Source: Oscillospiraceae bacterium
GTDB lineage: Bacteria > Bacillota_A > Clostridia > Oscillospirales > Oscillospiraceae
Direction: 5' to 3'
Assembly: GCA_015067895.1 (NCBI GenBank)
Contig: SVLP01000002.1
Span: 1-64,000 of the forward strand
DNA length: 64,000 nt
The translations under genes and the position numbers were made by a program. The notes under the pieces were generated by a model that saw nothing but the letters and a program-made list of their open reading frames with translations, was not told where the DNA came from and ran no database searches. Shown here in pieces: positions 32,439 to 41,597 of this stretch; within the stretch, counting starts at the first letter, position 1, and each line of letters starts with the position of its first letter.

Positions 32439-33593
32439 ATGCTTCTGATCAAAAACGGACACATCAAGACCATGGCCGGGCCCGAGCTGGAGAACGGCTG
32501 CGTACTCATCGGTGATGACGGCAAGATCGTCGCCGTGCGGGAAAATCTGGTGGCTCCCGAGGGCTGCGCGGTCATTGACGCCGGCGGCCGTCTGGTGACC
32601 CCCGGCTGTGTGGAGGCCCACTGCCATATCGGTCTGCACAACGAGGCCGTGGGTTGGGAGGGCATGGATTACAACGAGGGCATCGATCCCATCACCCCCC
32701 AGATGCGGGCCATCGACTCCATCTGGCCCATGGACGAGGCGTTTGAACACGCCCGGAAGGGCGGCGTCACCACCTGCTGCACCGGACCCGGCAGTGCAAA
32801 TGTTCTGGGCGGCACCTTCGTCGCCATCAAGACCGCCGGTAAGCGGGTGGACGACATGATCGTCAAGGATCCCATCGCCATGAAGTGCGCCTTCGGTGAG
32901 AATCCCAAACGGTTCTACGGCAAGCAGAGCAAGAAGGCACCCCTGACCCGCATGGGCACCGCAGCCCTCCTCCGGGAGACCCTGTTCAAGGCCAAGCGGT
33001 ATATGGAGGAGCTGGATGCGGGCAAGGAGCCCAAATTCGACATGAAGCTGGAGGCTCTGCTGCCCGTCATGCGCGGCGAGATCCCTCTGAAGGCCCATGC
33101 CCACAGAAGCGATGACATCTTCACCTCCATCCGCATTGCCAAAGAATTTGGCCTGAAGTTGACGCTGGATCACTGCACCGACGGAGCGGTCATTGCCGAG
33201 GAGCTGGCGAAGGAGGGCTATCCCGCCTTCGTGGGCCCGTCTCTGGGCTCCAAGACCAAGATCGAGCTTGCCAGCAAGTCCTTTGATGCCCCCGGTGTCC
33301 TCCATAAGGCCGGTGTCAAGGTCAGCATCATCACCGATGCTCCGGTGATCCCCCAGCAATACCTGCCCATGTGCGCCGGTCAGGCCGTTCAGGCGGGCCT
33401 TCCCATGGAGGAGGGCTGGCGGGCCATCACCATCAACCCCGCAGAATCCATCGGCATCGCCGACCGGGTCGGCTCTCTGGAGGTTGGCAAGGACGGCGAT
33501 GTGGTCATCTGGACTGCGGATCCCCTGGTGAACGTGGGAGCCCGGGCGGTGTGCACCGTCATTGAGGGCAAGGTCGTCTACCAGGAGGGTTGA
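32439..33593 (+). CDS. Amidohydrolase (imidazolonepropionase/dihydroorotase-like)
   Basis: 384 residues from ATG 32439 with GGGAGG upstream. Metal-binding motif VEAHCHIG near residue 60, then AHAHR near 223, DHCTDG near 246 and IITDAPVIPQ near 295, the usual ligands of a binuclear or mononuclear amidohydrolase. The C-terminal beta sandwich (VGSLEVGKDGDVVIWTADPL) closes the fold. Substrate unknown. The MFS gene begins one base after its stop, so the enzyme and transporter are probably used together, for example on an imported cyclic amide. Confidence 0.88.
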   Translation: MLLIKNGHIKTMAGPELENGCVLIGDDGKIVAVRENLVAPEGCAVIDAGGRLVTPGCVEAHCHIGLHNEAVGWEGMDYNEGIDPITPQMRAIDSIWPMDEAFEHARKGGVTTCCTGPGSANVLGGTFVAIKTAGKRVDDMIVKDPIAMKCAFGENPKRFYGKQSKKAPLTRMGTAALLRETLFKAKRYMEELDAGKEPKFDMKLEALLPVMRGEIPLKAHAHRSDDIFTSIRIAKEFGLKLTLDHCTDGAVIAEELAKEGYPAFVGPSLGSKTKIELASKSFDAPGVLHKAGVKVSIITDAPVIPQQYLPMCAGQAVQAGLPMEEGWRAITINPAESIGIADRVGSLEVGKDGDVVIWTADPLVNVGARAVCTVIEGKVVYQEG

Positions 33594-33594
33594 T

Positions 33595-34761
33595 ATGGCA
33601 AAGCTCCAGGAATTCCGACCCGCGCTGGGCGCCTTCCTGCTGATGATGGCCATGGCCTTGACCACCACCGCACTGAGCTTTTTTGTCGAACCCGTCTGCG
33701 CGGCCCTGGAGCTGGGCCGGGGCAGCTTTACCATCTACTACAGCATTCTGACCGCCTCCGGTGCACTGGCGATCCCGGTGCTGGGGCAGGTCATCAACAG
33801 GAAGGGTGTCCGGGGCATCCTTGCCATCAGCTCCGTCTGGGTCGCACTGGGACTGTTCGTGTTCTCTCTGTCGGGCAGTCTTTGGGTGTTTTATGGGGCT
33901 GCGGCGGTCATGGGGCTCTTTGGTACCTCCTGCGTCAGTCTCTGCGCCAATGTCATCGTCCACCAGAGCTACTCCGGCGGCAGGGCCTCGGGACTGCTCG
34001 GCATCGTCATGTCCGGCTCCGGCGTGGGCGGCATGATCGTGAGCTTTCTCCTGCCGGGGCTCATCGTGCAGCTCGGCTGGCGGTGGTGCTACCGCATCCT
34101 GGGAATCTGCTGGCTGCTGCTGGGCATCGGCGCGCTGGTGCTTCTGGGCAAGCAGGAGCTTACCGGCGGCATCGGTCACCGGAAGACCCCGGCGGACGGC
34201 ATGACCCGGGCCCAGGCTCTGCGCAGCCCGAAGCTCTACCTGCTGACTGCGGCGATGTTCATTCTGTCCGCAGCCTGCGGCATCCAGCAGCTGCTGCCAT
34301 CGGTGCTCTCCGGCTACGGCTTCGATACCACCCAGGTCAGCGGCATGCTGTCCTTCTTCACGGCTGCGCTTGCCGTGGGAAAGATCGTCCAGGGGCTGCT
34401 CTACGGTCGGATCGGCCCGGACAAGGGCGGGTATCTGGTCATATCCGTTTTTGCGTTGAGCTACGGGCTTCTGCGCATCCCCTCCATGGTCTATCCGGCT
34501 CTGCTGCTTCTGGCTGTGGGCATGGGCTGCGTCACGACCCTGATGCCCATCGTCACCCGCTTCACCTTCGGTGCGCTGGAGTATGCCGCCATCTGGAGCA
34601 TCCTCTCCACCGCCAGCAACGTCGGCGCCCTGATCGCCACGCCCCTGTTCGGCATGGTCTACGATGCCACCGGCTCTTATGAGCCAGCCATGGCGGCAGC
34701 TGCGGTTGGTCTGGCGTCGGCACTGATCGCCCTGTACCTCTCCTTCCGCAATCAAAAATAA
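33595..34761 (+). CDS. MFS transporter
   Basis: 388 residues, twelve predicted membrane helices, from ATG 33595 with AGGAGG upstream inside the previous gene's end. Loop 2-3 has GQVINRKGVRGIL, a major-facilitator signature, and helix 5 has GLLGIVMSGSGVGGMIVS. The N-terminal halves resemble oxalate:formate-type (OFA-like) transporters. Substrate presumably relates to the amidohydrolase with which it is translationally coupled. Confidence 0.88.
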   Translation: MAKLQEFRPALGAFLLMMAMALTTTALSFFVEPVCAALELGRGSFTIYYSILTASGALAIPVLGQVINRKGVRGILAISSVWVALGLFVFSLSGSLWVFYGAAAVMGLFGTSCVSLCANVIVHQSYSGGRASGLLGIVMSGSGVGGMIVSFLLPGLIVQLGWRWCYRILGICWLLLGIGALVLLGKQELTGGIGHRKTPADGMTRAQALRSPKLYLLTAAMFILSAACGIQQLLPSVLSGYGFDTTQVSGMLSFFTAALAVGKIVQGLLYGRIGPDKGGYLVISVFALSYGLLRIPSMVYPALLLLAVGMGCVTTLMPIVTRFTFGALEYAAIWSILSTASNVGALIATPLFGMVYDATGSYEPAMAAAAVGLASALIALYLSFRNQK

Positions 34762-34763
34762 GA

Positions 34764-34789
34764 GATCGGGATGCCACGGCATCCCGATC
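34764..34789. terminator. Bidirectional terminator between converging genes
   Basis: 12-bp stem (GATCGGGATGCC / GGCATCCCGATC) between the MFS gene and the converging nuclease gene. Confidence 0.8.
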
Positions 34790-34795
34790 CATTAT

Positions 34796-35665
34796 TTACG
34801 GCTTGCAGATCCCGCAGGGCTCATAGCCCTGGAAGATCAGCTCGTCCCGGGTGCACTTGACGGTGTCCCGGTTCTTTTCACTGATGTTGTCGGCGTTGGA
34901 GCAGTCGGGGTCGTGGAACTTCTTGCTGGAGGTGTTCAGCACCCAGGTCTGGATCTCGCCGCCCTGGCCGATCTCGGAGGCCACGCTGTCGCCGCTCCGG
35001 TAGTCGATCAGCACGCCGGGCTGGACGTTGTAGCAGTAGACGTGGAACATCAGCTTGTCCTCGTCATATTGCGATTCACCGCACTCCACACAGTAGCCCT
35101 CCATCTGGACGCCGGAGCAGACCAGGGCGTCCTCCTGATAGATGGGGGTGACCCGGTAGAGGACGTGGTGCTCCTCCTCCTTCACATGGTCGGCAACCAT
35201 ATTTTCGAAGGGGAGCATGCCCTCGATGTTTAAGTACCGGGTGCCGGTAATGAGATTGCCCTTGTTGGCGTTCTCGCCGGTGAGCTGGAAGCCGATCAGG
35301 TGGCAGCGGTTGTATAGATATTTGCCGTCGATGAAATCGTACTGCTTGTTGATCCAGCCGGAGGGTGTCACGGAGCTGATGGAGCCCCGGTCCTCGGTGG
35401 GCATCAGCTCCACGCCGATGCAGGCATAGGCAGTGCCGCAGCGGCCCAGCTCATCCAGGGGGGAGTAGACCTCGAAGGTTTCGGTGGTCAGGTCATCCGC
35501 AGTGAAGCCGGGGACATTGCGGTCGATTTCGATGTAAGCATCCCCGGACCAGGCGGGGATGGCCTCCAGGGAGACGGCTGGGGCCTCGGGGATGATGACT
35601 ACCTCCACGCAGCCCGTCAGCAGGACTGCCAGAAGAAGAAAGCATATCAGTTTTTTCAAATGCAT
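34796..35665 (-). CDS. DNA/RNA non-specific endonuclease, lipoprotein
   Basis: 289 residues. Signal peptide MHLKKLICFLLLAVLLTGC with lipobox LTGC, so outside the cell and membrane-anchored. The nuclease core YLYNRCHLIGFQLTGENANK followed by GNLITGTRYLNIEGM matches the EndA/NucA beta-beta-alpha-metal family; the usual DRGH is NRCH here, with His retained. The C-terminal 50 residues (SSKKFHDPDCSNADNISEKN, then YEPCGICKP) form an Ada-like Cys/His domain. Such proteins degrade external DNA for nutrition, competence or defence. Overlaps the upstream gene by 10 bases. Confidence 0.9.
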   Translation of the reverse strand: MHLKKLICFLLLAVLLTGCVEVVIIPEAPAVSLEAIPAWSGDAYIEIDRNVPGFTADDLTTETFEVYSPLDELGRCGTAYACIGVELMPTEDRGSISSVTPSGWINKQYDFIDGKYLYNRCHLIGFQLTGENANKGNLITGTRYLNIEGMLPFENMVADHVKEEEHHVLYRVTPIYQEDALVCSGVQMEGYCVECGESQYDEDKLMFHVYCYNVQPGVLIDYRSGDSVASEIGQGGEIQTWVLNTSSKKFHDPDCSNADNISEKNRDTVKCTRDELIFQGYEPCGICKP

Positions 35666-36051
35666 TTGACATATACCTCCATGGTGATTCGCTCATGGCT
35701 GGAGCCGGGAAAATCCTCCGCGTGTTCCAGTTGCCATTTCCCGGGAAACCGGAAGTGCTCGTCCGCCGGGTAGACCCGGTTCCAGCGGAAGAGGACGAGC
35801 TTCTCGATATGATCTGAATAGGCTTCGAAGGAGGGATCCTCCGCAAAGCACCAGTCGCCGGGCTTCGCATCGCGCAGATAGTCTCCGCTGCTGTAAACGT
35901 TCTCCTCAAACTGCCGGGCCGAGTATTCGCTCATGCGCAGCTTCCCGCCGGACAGCTCCAGAAGCCGCTGGCGCAGAGCCCGATCCTTGCTCTGGCGGCG
36001 TCCGCCGAAACGGATGCCCAGCTTGTCATCTACACAGATCGCCAGGATCAC
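35656..36051 (-). CDS. Conserved protein coupled to the nuclease gene
   Basis: 131 residues from GTG 36051, chosen for AAAGGAGGAG upstream. The sequence VILAICVDDKLGIRFGGRRQ, then AKPGDWCFAEDPS and EDFPGSSHERITMEVYVKC, is one I recall as a widespread clostridial hypothetical. Cytoplasmic, no catalytic motif assigned. Its end overlaps the start of the lipoprotein nuclease, so they are expressed together. Confidence 0.78.
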   Translation of the reverse strand: MILAICVDDKLGIRFGGRRQSKDRALRQRLLELSGGKLRMSEYSARQFEENVYSSGDYLRDAKPGDWCFAEDPSFEAYSDHIEKLVLFRWNRVYPADEHFRFPGKWQLEHAEDFPGSSHERITMEVYVKCI

Positions 36052-36123
36052 GGCATCTCCTCCTTTTTGATCGAATGCAATCATTTTACACGGAATCAGC
36101 CCGATAGTCAACAAAAAACCTGC

Positions 36124-36152
36124 TTGACAGGGGAGAGACGATGTGATAAAGT
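36124..36152 (+). promoter_or_regulatory. Promoter of the valS leader
   Basis: TTGACA and TAAAGT with 17-base spacing, about 20 bases before the T-box leader. Confidence 0.7.
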
Positions 36153-36164
36153 TAGTGCATAATT

Positions 36165-36386
36165 GCGTAGAAGGGGAGGTTCCGCCCCGAAAATCCTTTC
36201 AGAGAGCGCGTGGATGGTGAGAACGCGTAAGGATGTGAGCGGATGGTCGCCCCGGAGCTCATTCCCTGAACTGACAGTAGGGGAGTGCGGGTAAGCCCGT
36301 TACAGCGTTTGAGTGCCCGAGAGGGAATTCAGGTGGTACCGCGGAGATTTTCGCCCTGAGTCATGTTGACTCGGGGCTCTTATTTT
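36165..36386 (+). promoter_or_regulatory. T-box leader (Val specifier)
   Basis: The T-box sequence CAGGTGGTACCGCGG lies near 36331-36345, preceded by a stem I region with AGAGAGCGCG and a probable specifier GTC (Val) in GGATGGTCGCC. The terminator stem CCCTGAGTCA/TGACTCGGGG with TTATTTTTT follows. Uncharged tRNA-Val pairs with the specifier and T-box and prevents termination, so valS rises when valine is short. Confidence 0.92.
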
Positions 36387-36387
36387 T

Positions 36388-36467
36388 TGTAGGGAACGGC
36401 CTACGTGCCGTTCCGCAACGCCCGCACTTGTACCATTGGAACGGCACGCAGACCGTTCCCTACGAAA
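36388..36467. repeat. Interspersed palindromic repeat, GTAGGGAACGGCC family, copy 2
   Basis: Arms TGTAGGGAACGGCCTACGTG and CACGCAGACCGTTCCCTACG flank a variable centre. It lies between the T-box terminator and the valS ribosome site, so it is part of the read-through mRNA. Same family as 5607-5684. Confidence 0.8.
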
Positions 36468-36498
36468 TGTAAATAACTCTAAAAGGAGAGATTTGAAA

Positions 36499-39213
36499 AT
36501 GGCAAGAGAACTGCCGAAGATCTACGACCCCAGCGAGGTCGAGTCTTCCATCTACAAGATGTGGGAGGACAACGGTTACTTCCACGCCGAGCGGGACGAG
36601 AACAAGAAACCCTATACCATCGTCATGCCGCCCCCCAACGTCACCGGCCAGCTCCACATGGGCCACGCCGTGGACAACACCATGCAGGACATCCTGATCC
36701 GCGCCAAGCGGATGCAGGGCTATGCAACCCTGTGGCTGCCCGGCACCGACCACGCCTCCATCGCCACCGAGGCCAAGGTCGTCGAGGCCATGGCCAAGGA
36801 GGGTCTGACCAAGGAGATGCTGGGCCGCGACGGCTTCCTGGAGCGGGCCTGGGAGTGGAAGCGCACCTACGGCAACCGCATCGTCCAGCAGCTGAAGAAG
36901 CTGGGCTCCTCCTGCGACTGGGAGCGGGAGCGCTTCACCATGGACGAGGGCTGCTCCGACGCCGTCAAGGAGGTCTTTGTCCGCCTGTACAAGGAGGGCA
37001 ACATCTATCGCGGCAACCGGATGGTCAACTGGTGCCCCCACTGCAACACCTCCATCTCCGATGCCGAGGTCGAGCACGAGGAGCAGGCTGGTAACTTCTG
37101 GCATCTGCTGTACCCCGTCAAGGAGACCGGTGAGCTGCTGGAGCTGGCAACCACCCGTCCCGAGACCATGCTGGGCGACACCGCCGTCGCCATCAACGCC
37201 GAGGATCCCCGCTACGCCCATCTGCACGGCTGCCACGTGATCCTGCCCATCCTGAACAAGGAGATCCCCATCGTCTGCGACGAGCATGCCGACATGACCA
37301 AGGGCACCGGCGTCGTCAAGATCACCCCCGCCCACGATCCCAACGACTACGAGGTGGGCAACCGCCACGATCTGCCCCGCGTCCGGGTCTTCACCTACGA
37401 CGGCTTCATGACCGGCGCCGCCGACAAGGCCGCCTGCGATGAGCTCTTCGCCTCCGGCCGCGCTACCGTGGGCGAGCCCGAGGTTCTGGACTGCGGCAAG
37501 TACGCAGGTATGACCACCGCCGAGTGCCGCAAGGCCATCGTGGCCGACCTGAAGGAGCTGGGCTTCCTGAAGGACATCGAGCCCCTGACCCACGAGGTCG
37601 GCACCTGCTACCGCTGCCACAACACCATCGAGCCCATGATCTCCAAGCAGTGGTTCGTGAAGATGGAGCCCCTGGCCGGCCCCGCCGTGGAGAGCGTTGA
37701 AAAGGGCGAGATCAAGTTCGTCCCCGAGCGCTTCACCAAGAACTACATGAGCTGGATGAAGGGCAGCCGCGACTGGTGCATCTCCCGCCAGCTGTGGTGG
37801 GGCCACCAGATCCCCGCCTGGTACTGCGACGACTGCGGCGAGACCATCGTCGCCAAGGACGCACCTGCCGTCTGTCCCAAGTGCGGCTCCGTGCACCTGC
37901 AGCAGGATCCCGATACCCTGGATACCTGGTTCTCCTCCGCTCTGTGGCCCTTCTCCACCCTGGGCTGGCCCAACGAGGACGCTGAGGATCTGAAGTATTT
38001 CTATCCCACCAACACCCTGGTCACCGGCTATGACATCATCGGCTTCTGGGTGTCCCGTATGATCTTCTCCGGCCTGGCCTACACCGGCAAGGCTCCCTTC
38101 GACACCGTCTGCATCCACGGCATCGTCCGCGACTCCCTGGGACGCAAGATGTCCAAGTCCCTGGGCAACGGCATCGATCCCCTGGTGGTCATCGAGGAGT
38201 ACGGCGCCGACGCCCTGCGCTTCATGCTGGTGGACGGCTCCACCCCCGGCAACGACATGCGCTACTCCGAGGAGAAGGTCAAGGCCGCCCGTAACTTTGC
38301 CAACAAGCTCTGGAACGCTAGCCGCTATGTGCTGATGTCCCTGCCCGAGGGCGCGAAGAATGAGCTGCCCGCCCTGGAGGCTCTGGAGATTTCCGACAAG
38401 TGGGTGCTCTCCAAGCTGAACAGCCTGATCCGCGAGGTCAAGGAGAACCTGGACAAGTTCGAGATGGGCATGGCTGTCCATAAGATCTACGACTTCATCT
38501 GGGACACCTACTGTGACTGGTACATCGAGCTGACCAAGGCTCGTCTGTACGCCGAGGACGAGGGCCGCAAGCAGACCGCCCTGCAGGTGCTGGTCTACGT
38601 GTTGGATCAGATGCTCAAGCTCCTGCATCCCTTCATGCCCTTCATCACCGAGGAGATCTGGCAGTCCATCCCCCACGAGGGCGATTCCCTGATGCTGGCT
38701 CAGTGGCCTGAGTACCGGGAGGAGCTGAATTTCAAGACCGAGGAGGCTCAGATGGAGGCCGTCATGGAGGCCATCCGTGCCATCCGTGCCCGCCGTGCTG
38801 AGATGAACGTGCCCCCCAGCAAGAAGGCAAGCCTGATGATCTTGTCTGCCACCCCCGAGCTCTTCGCCGAGGGCACCGGCTTCTTCCAGAGACTGGCCTA
38901 CGCCGATGAGGTCACCATCCTCTCCGCTGAGCCTGAGAACCTGGACGGCATGGTCACCTGCACCACCGCCGCCGCCAAGCTGTATATCCCCATGGGTCAG
39001 CTGGTGGACGTGGCCAAGGAGGTCGAGCGCATCACCAAGGAGCTGGACAAGGCAAAGAAGTTCCTGAAGTCCATCGAGGGCAAGCTCTCCAACGAGAAGT
39101 TTGTCTCCAAGGCCCCCGAGGCCGTCGTCGCCGCAGAGAAGGAGAAGGCCGCCAAGACCGCTTCCCTGATCGAGCAGCTGGAGCAGAGCCTGGAGGCTAT
39201 GAAGAAGCTGTAA
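36499..39213 (+). CDS. valS: Valyl-tRNA synthetase
   Basis: 904 residues from ATG 36499 with AAAGGAGAG upstream. Class I signature motifs are LHMGHA (residues 52-57) and RKMSKS (about 549-554); the editing domain holds TTRPETMLGDTAVAINAEDP, and a C-terminal coiled coil (VAKEVERITKELDKAKKFLK) is typical of ValRS. It charges tRNA-Val and edits Thr-tRNA-Val. Controlled by the upstream T-box. Confidence 0.98.
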   Translation: MARELPKIYDPSEVESSIYKMWEDNGYFHAERDENKKPYTIVMPPPNVTGQLHMGHAVDNTMQDILIRAKRMQGYATLWLPGTDHASIATEAKVVEAMAKEGLTKEMLGRDGFLERAWEWKRTYGNRIVQQLKKLGSSCDWERERFTMDEGCSDAVKEVFVRLYKEGNIYRGNRMVNWCPHCNTSISDAEVEHEEQAGNFWHLLYPVKETGELLELATTRPETMLGDTAVAINAEDPRYAHLHGCHVILPILNKEIPIVCDEHADMTKGTGVVKITPAHDPNDYEVGNRHDLPRVRVFTYDGFMTGAADKAACDELFASGRATVGEPEVLDCGKYAGMTTAECRKAIVADLKELGFLKDIEPLTHEVGTCYRCHNTIEPMISKQWFVKMEPLAGPAVESVEKGEIKFVPERFTKNYMSWMKGSRDWCISRQLWWGHQIPAWYCDDCGETIVAKDAPAVCPKCGSVHLQQDPDTLDTWFSSALWPFSTLGWPNEDAEDLKYFYPTNTLVTGYDIIGFWVSRMIFSGLAYTGKAPFDTVCIHGIVRDSLGRKMSKSLGNGIDPLVVIEEYGADALRFMLVDGSTPGNDMRYSEEKVKAARNFANKLWNASRYVLMSLPEGAKNELPALEALEISDKWVLSKLNSLIREVKENLDKFEMGMAVHKIYDFIWDTYCDWYIELTKARLYAEDEGRKQTALQVLVYVLDQMLKLLHPFMPFITEEIWQSIPHEGDSLMLAQWPEYREELNFKTEEAQMEAVMEAIRAIRARRAEMNVPPSKKASLMILSATPELFAEGTGFFQRLAYADEVTILSAEPENLDGMVTCTTAAAKLYIPMGQLVDVAKEVERITKELDKAKKFLKSIEGKLSNEKFVSKAPEAVVAAEKEKAAKTASLIEQLEQSLEAMKKL

Positions 39214-39224
39214 ATGCATATGCG

Positions 39225-39254
39225 AAATGCCCGGACGCAAGTCCGGGCATTTCT
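39225..39254 (+). terminator. Terminator after valS
   Basis: AAATGCCCGGAC / GTCCGGGCATTT stem with a short loop and T-rich end, 11 bases after the valS stop. Confidence 0.85.
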
Positions 39255-39270
39255 GAAAAGGGTGTTTCTG

Positions 39271-39552
39271 ATGAAAGAATCGAAAAAGAAAGCAATCGGG
39301 TTATTTCTCATATTTCTGGTATCCTATTTTGGAATGAGTGCTTTCGATACATATGCAACGTTTATCAGCATGTTTGGGCACCGGCTGATCCGGACGACTT
39401 TGCTGGCCGTCTATTTTATCCCGCTGGCTTTGCGCATGAAACGCCATGCACAAAATGCCGAATTAAGATGGATCGGTTGCTGTTCCCGGTTTCTTCTGTT
39501 GGTTCTGCCGATTTGGGCAGCATTGAATATCATCAGCCTGATCTTCTTTTGA
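39271..39552 (+). CDS. Small membrane protein
   Basis: 93 residues from ATG 39271. Basic N-terminus (MKESKKKA) then three hydrophobic segments, near residues 9-22, 38-52 and 73-92. The ribosome site (AAAAGGGTG) is modest. It lies between two near-identical hairpins. No family recognised. Confidence 0.6.
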   Translation: MKESKKKAIGLFLIFLVSYFGMSAFDTYATFISMFGHRLIRTTLLAVYFIPLALRMKRHAQNAELRWIGCCSRFLLLVLPIWAALNIISLIFF

Positions 39553-39557
39553 AATAG

Positions 39558-39590
39558 GGAATGCCCGGCATTGCGTCCGGGCGTTTTCAT
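39558..39590 (+). terminator. Hairpin after the small membrane protein gene
   Basis: AATGCCCGG...CCGGGCGTTTTC stem, similar to the valS terminator, followed by a T-rich end. Confidence 0.7.
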
Positions 39591-39592
39591 TC

Positions 39593-39858
39593 TGTAGGGT
39601 GGGGTCATGACCCCACCGACCAAGTTGGACAATTTCCCAGACAAAACAGAAGGACGAAGCGTAAATTTCCACTGTCATCGCGAGCCGAAGGCGCGGCGAT
39701 CTCCTGGTACGCCATGCAAATTTGCGACGCAGTACCTGGAGATTGCCACGTCGCTTCGCTCCTCGTAATGACGGTGGTAGAGGCAAGTCGTTTCCTCTGG
39801 TTTGCGTGAGCAATCGACGAACCTGCTCGGCGGGGGCAGTGCCGCCCGCCCTACAGGC
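39593..39858. repeat. Composite of nested palindromic repeats
   Basis: Outer arms CTGTAGGGTGGGGTC and GCCGCCCGCCCTACAG are roughly inverse. Inside lies a third copy of the TCATTGCGA family (about 39675-39775: ACTGTCATCGCGAGCC ... CTCGTAATGACGGT). It reads as one repeat inserted in another. No gene is present. Confidence 0.65.
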
Positions 39859-39871
39859 AGAAATAAGGAAA

Positions 39872-39895
39872 GGGCGCACCCGCATGGGTGCGCCC
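39872..39895 (-). terminator. Terminator of the tyrS-GNAT operon
   Basis: Perfect 10-bp stem GGGCGCACCC / GGGTGCGCCC with GCAT loop, five bases beyond the stop of the acetyltransferase gene. Confidence 0.8.
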
Positions 39896-39900
39896 GAAAT

Positions 39901-40356
39901 TTATACTTTCCGCTGCATATTGATGTTCTGGATCATGAAGCCGCACTTCTGGTAGAAGCTGACGGCGGCATCGTTCTGGGGGTAGACGTTCAGCTGCAGA
40001 TCAGTGCAGCCAAAAGCCCGCGCCAATACCCGAAGCTCCTCCATCATCTGGGTGCCGATGCCGTGATTTTGGAATTCCTCGTCCACGCAGAATTGCTGGA
40101 TATAGAAGACCTTCCGCTTCACCAGCTCCGGCAGATCGTGAATCCGGATTGCGGTCATGGCATAACCCACGACCGTACCGCCGAGCTTCGCCACGTACAG
40201 CTCCTTATTCTTAATCAGCTCCGAGAACCGCTCCTCGGGGAACAGCTCCTCCGGCATCCGGTAGATGTCGGGCCGCCAGTCCATGTGCAGCTGGTGGATC
40301 TGGCGGGAAAGTCGGTTGACCGCCGCCCGATCCTTGGCATTTGCCAGCTCGATCAT
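39901..40356 (-). CDS. GNAT-family N-acetyltransferase
   Basis: 151 residues. Acetyl-CoA binding motif A is [20 protein letters not shown] with the QNHGIG loop (Q/RxxGxG/A), and [14 protein letters not shown] is the C-terminal motif B. Substrate unknown. Its ATG overlaps the tyrS stop (ATGA), so it is translated with tyrS and, through the upstream T-box, may respond to tyrosine supply. Confidence 0.9.
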   Translation of the reverse strand: MIELANAKDRAAVNRLSRQIHQLHMDWRPDIYRMPEELFPEERFSELIKNKELYVAKLGGTVVGYAMTAIRIHDLPELVKRKVFYIQQFCVDEEFQNHGIGTQMMEELRVLARAFGCTDLQLNVYPQNDAAVSFYQKCGFMIQNINMQRKV

Positions 40357-41576
40357 GCCAGCACGGCCTTGTGGAAGACCTTCTTGCCCTTGCGGATCTT
40401 CACGCCCGCTTGCAGCATCTCCTCGGTGACGGCGAAGGTGGCATCGGTCATCTTCTCATCGTTGACGAACACGCCGCCCTGCTGCACCAGCTGGCGAGCC
40501 TGCTTGTTGGAGGGAGCCAGACCGCACTTGACCATCAGGTTCAGGAAGCCGATCTTGCCGTCAATCAGGTCAGCGGCAGCGATTTCGGTGGTGGGCATGT
40601 TGGCATCGTCGCCGCTGCCTGCGAACAGAGCCTTGGCGGCGGCCTGGGCCTTGTCGGCCTCCTCCTCGCCGTGGACAAGCTTGGTCAGCTCGTAGGCGAG
40701 GATCTCCTTGGCGGTGTTCAGCTGGGCATCCTTCCAGTCGGCCATGGCGTCGATCTGCTCCAGGGGCAGGAAGGTCAGCATGCGGATGCACTTGAGGACG
40801 TCGGCATCCTCCACGTTGCGCCAGTACTGGTAGAAGTCGAAGGGAGTGGTCTTGTTGGGATCCAGCCACACGGCTCCCTTGGCGGTCTTGCCCATCTTCT
40901 TGCCCTCGGAGTTGAGCAGCAGGGTGATGGTCATGGCGTGGGCATCCTTGCCCAGCTTCCGGCGGATCAGCTCGGTGCCGCCCAGCATGTTGCTCCACTG
41001 GTCGTTGCCGCCGAACTGCATGTTGCAGCCGTACTTCTGGAACAGGTAGTAGAAGTCGTAGGACTGCATGGGCATGTAGTTGAACTCCAGGAAGGAAAGG
41101 CCCTTCTCCATGCGCTGCTTGAAGCACTCAGCTCTCAGCATATTGTTGACGGAGAAGCAGCCGCCGATCTCACGGATGAAGTCGATGTAGTTGAGCTTCA
41201 GCAGCCAGTCGGCGTTGTTGACCATCATGGCCTTGCCCTCACCGAACTCGATGAACCGCTCCATCTGCTTCTTGAAGCAGTCGCAGTTGTGCTGGATGGT
41301 CTCCTGGGTCATCATAGAGCGCATGTCGGTACGGCCGGAGGGGTCACCAATCATGGCAGTGCCGCCGCCGATCAGGGCGATGGGGCGGTTGCCGGCCATC
41401 TGCAGACGCTTCATCAGGCACAGAGCCATGAAGTGGCCCACGTGCAGGGAGTCGGCGGTGGGGTCAAAGCCGATGTAGAAGGTGGCCTTGCCGTTGTCGA
41501 TCATCTCGCGGATCTCGTCCTCATTGGTCACCTGGGCGATCAGACCGCGGGCAACCAGCTCGTCGTAAAGTTTCAT
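40353..41576 (-). CDS. tyrS: Tyrosyl-tRNA synthetase
   Basis: 407 residues from ATG 41576 with GGAGG upstream. Class I motifs: [12 protein letters not shown] (HIGH-like) and [10 protein letters not shown] (KMSKS-like), with [12 protein letters not shown] for the tyrosine site, and a C-terminal S4 domain ([18 protein letters not shown]). Second gene of a T-box-controlled operon, between the MBL hydrolase and the GNAT gene. Confidence 0.97.
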   Translation of the reverse strand: MKLYDELVARGLIAQVTNEDEIREMIDNGKATFYIGFDPTADSLHVGHFMALCLMKRLQMAGNRPIALIGGGTAMIGDPSGRTDMRSMMTQETIQHNCDCFKKQMERFIEFGEGKAMMVNNADWLLKLNYIDFIREIGGCFSVNNMLRAECFKQRMEKGLSFLEFNYMPMQSYDFYYLFQKYGCNMQFGGNDQWSNMLGGTELIRRKLGKDAHAMTITLLLNSEGKKMGKTAKGAVWLDPNKTTPFDFYQYWRNVEDADVLKCIRMLTFLPLEQIDAMADWKDAQLNTAKEILAYELTKLVHGEEEADKAQAAAKALFAGSGDDANMPTTEIAAADLIDGKIGFLNLMVKCGLAPSNKQARQLVQQGGVFVNDEKMTDATFAVTEEMLQAGVKIRKGKKVFHKAVLA

Positions 41577-41597
41577 TGTATTTTCCTCCAATAATGG

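Noticed and set aside
36460..39240. A 926-codon open frame antisense to valS, and other long antisense frames (for example opposite recN, pyk and pcrA)
   Set aside because: They mirror high-GC codon use of real genes, are rich in Gly/Val/Leu/His with no family motifs, and lack ribosome sites.
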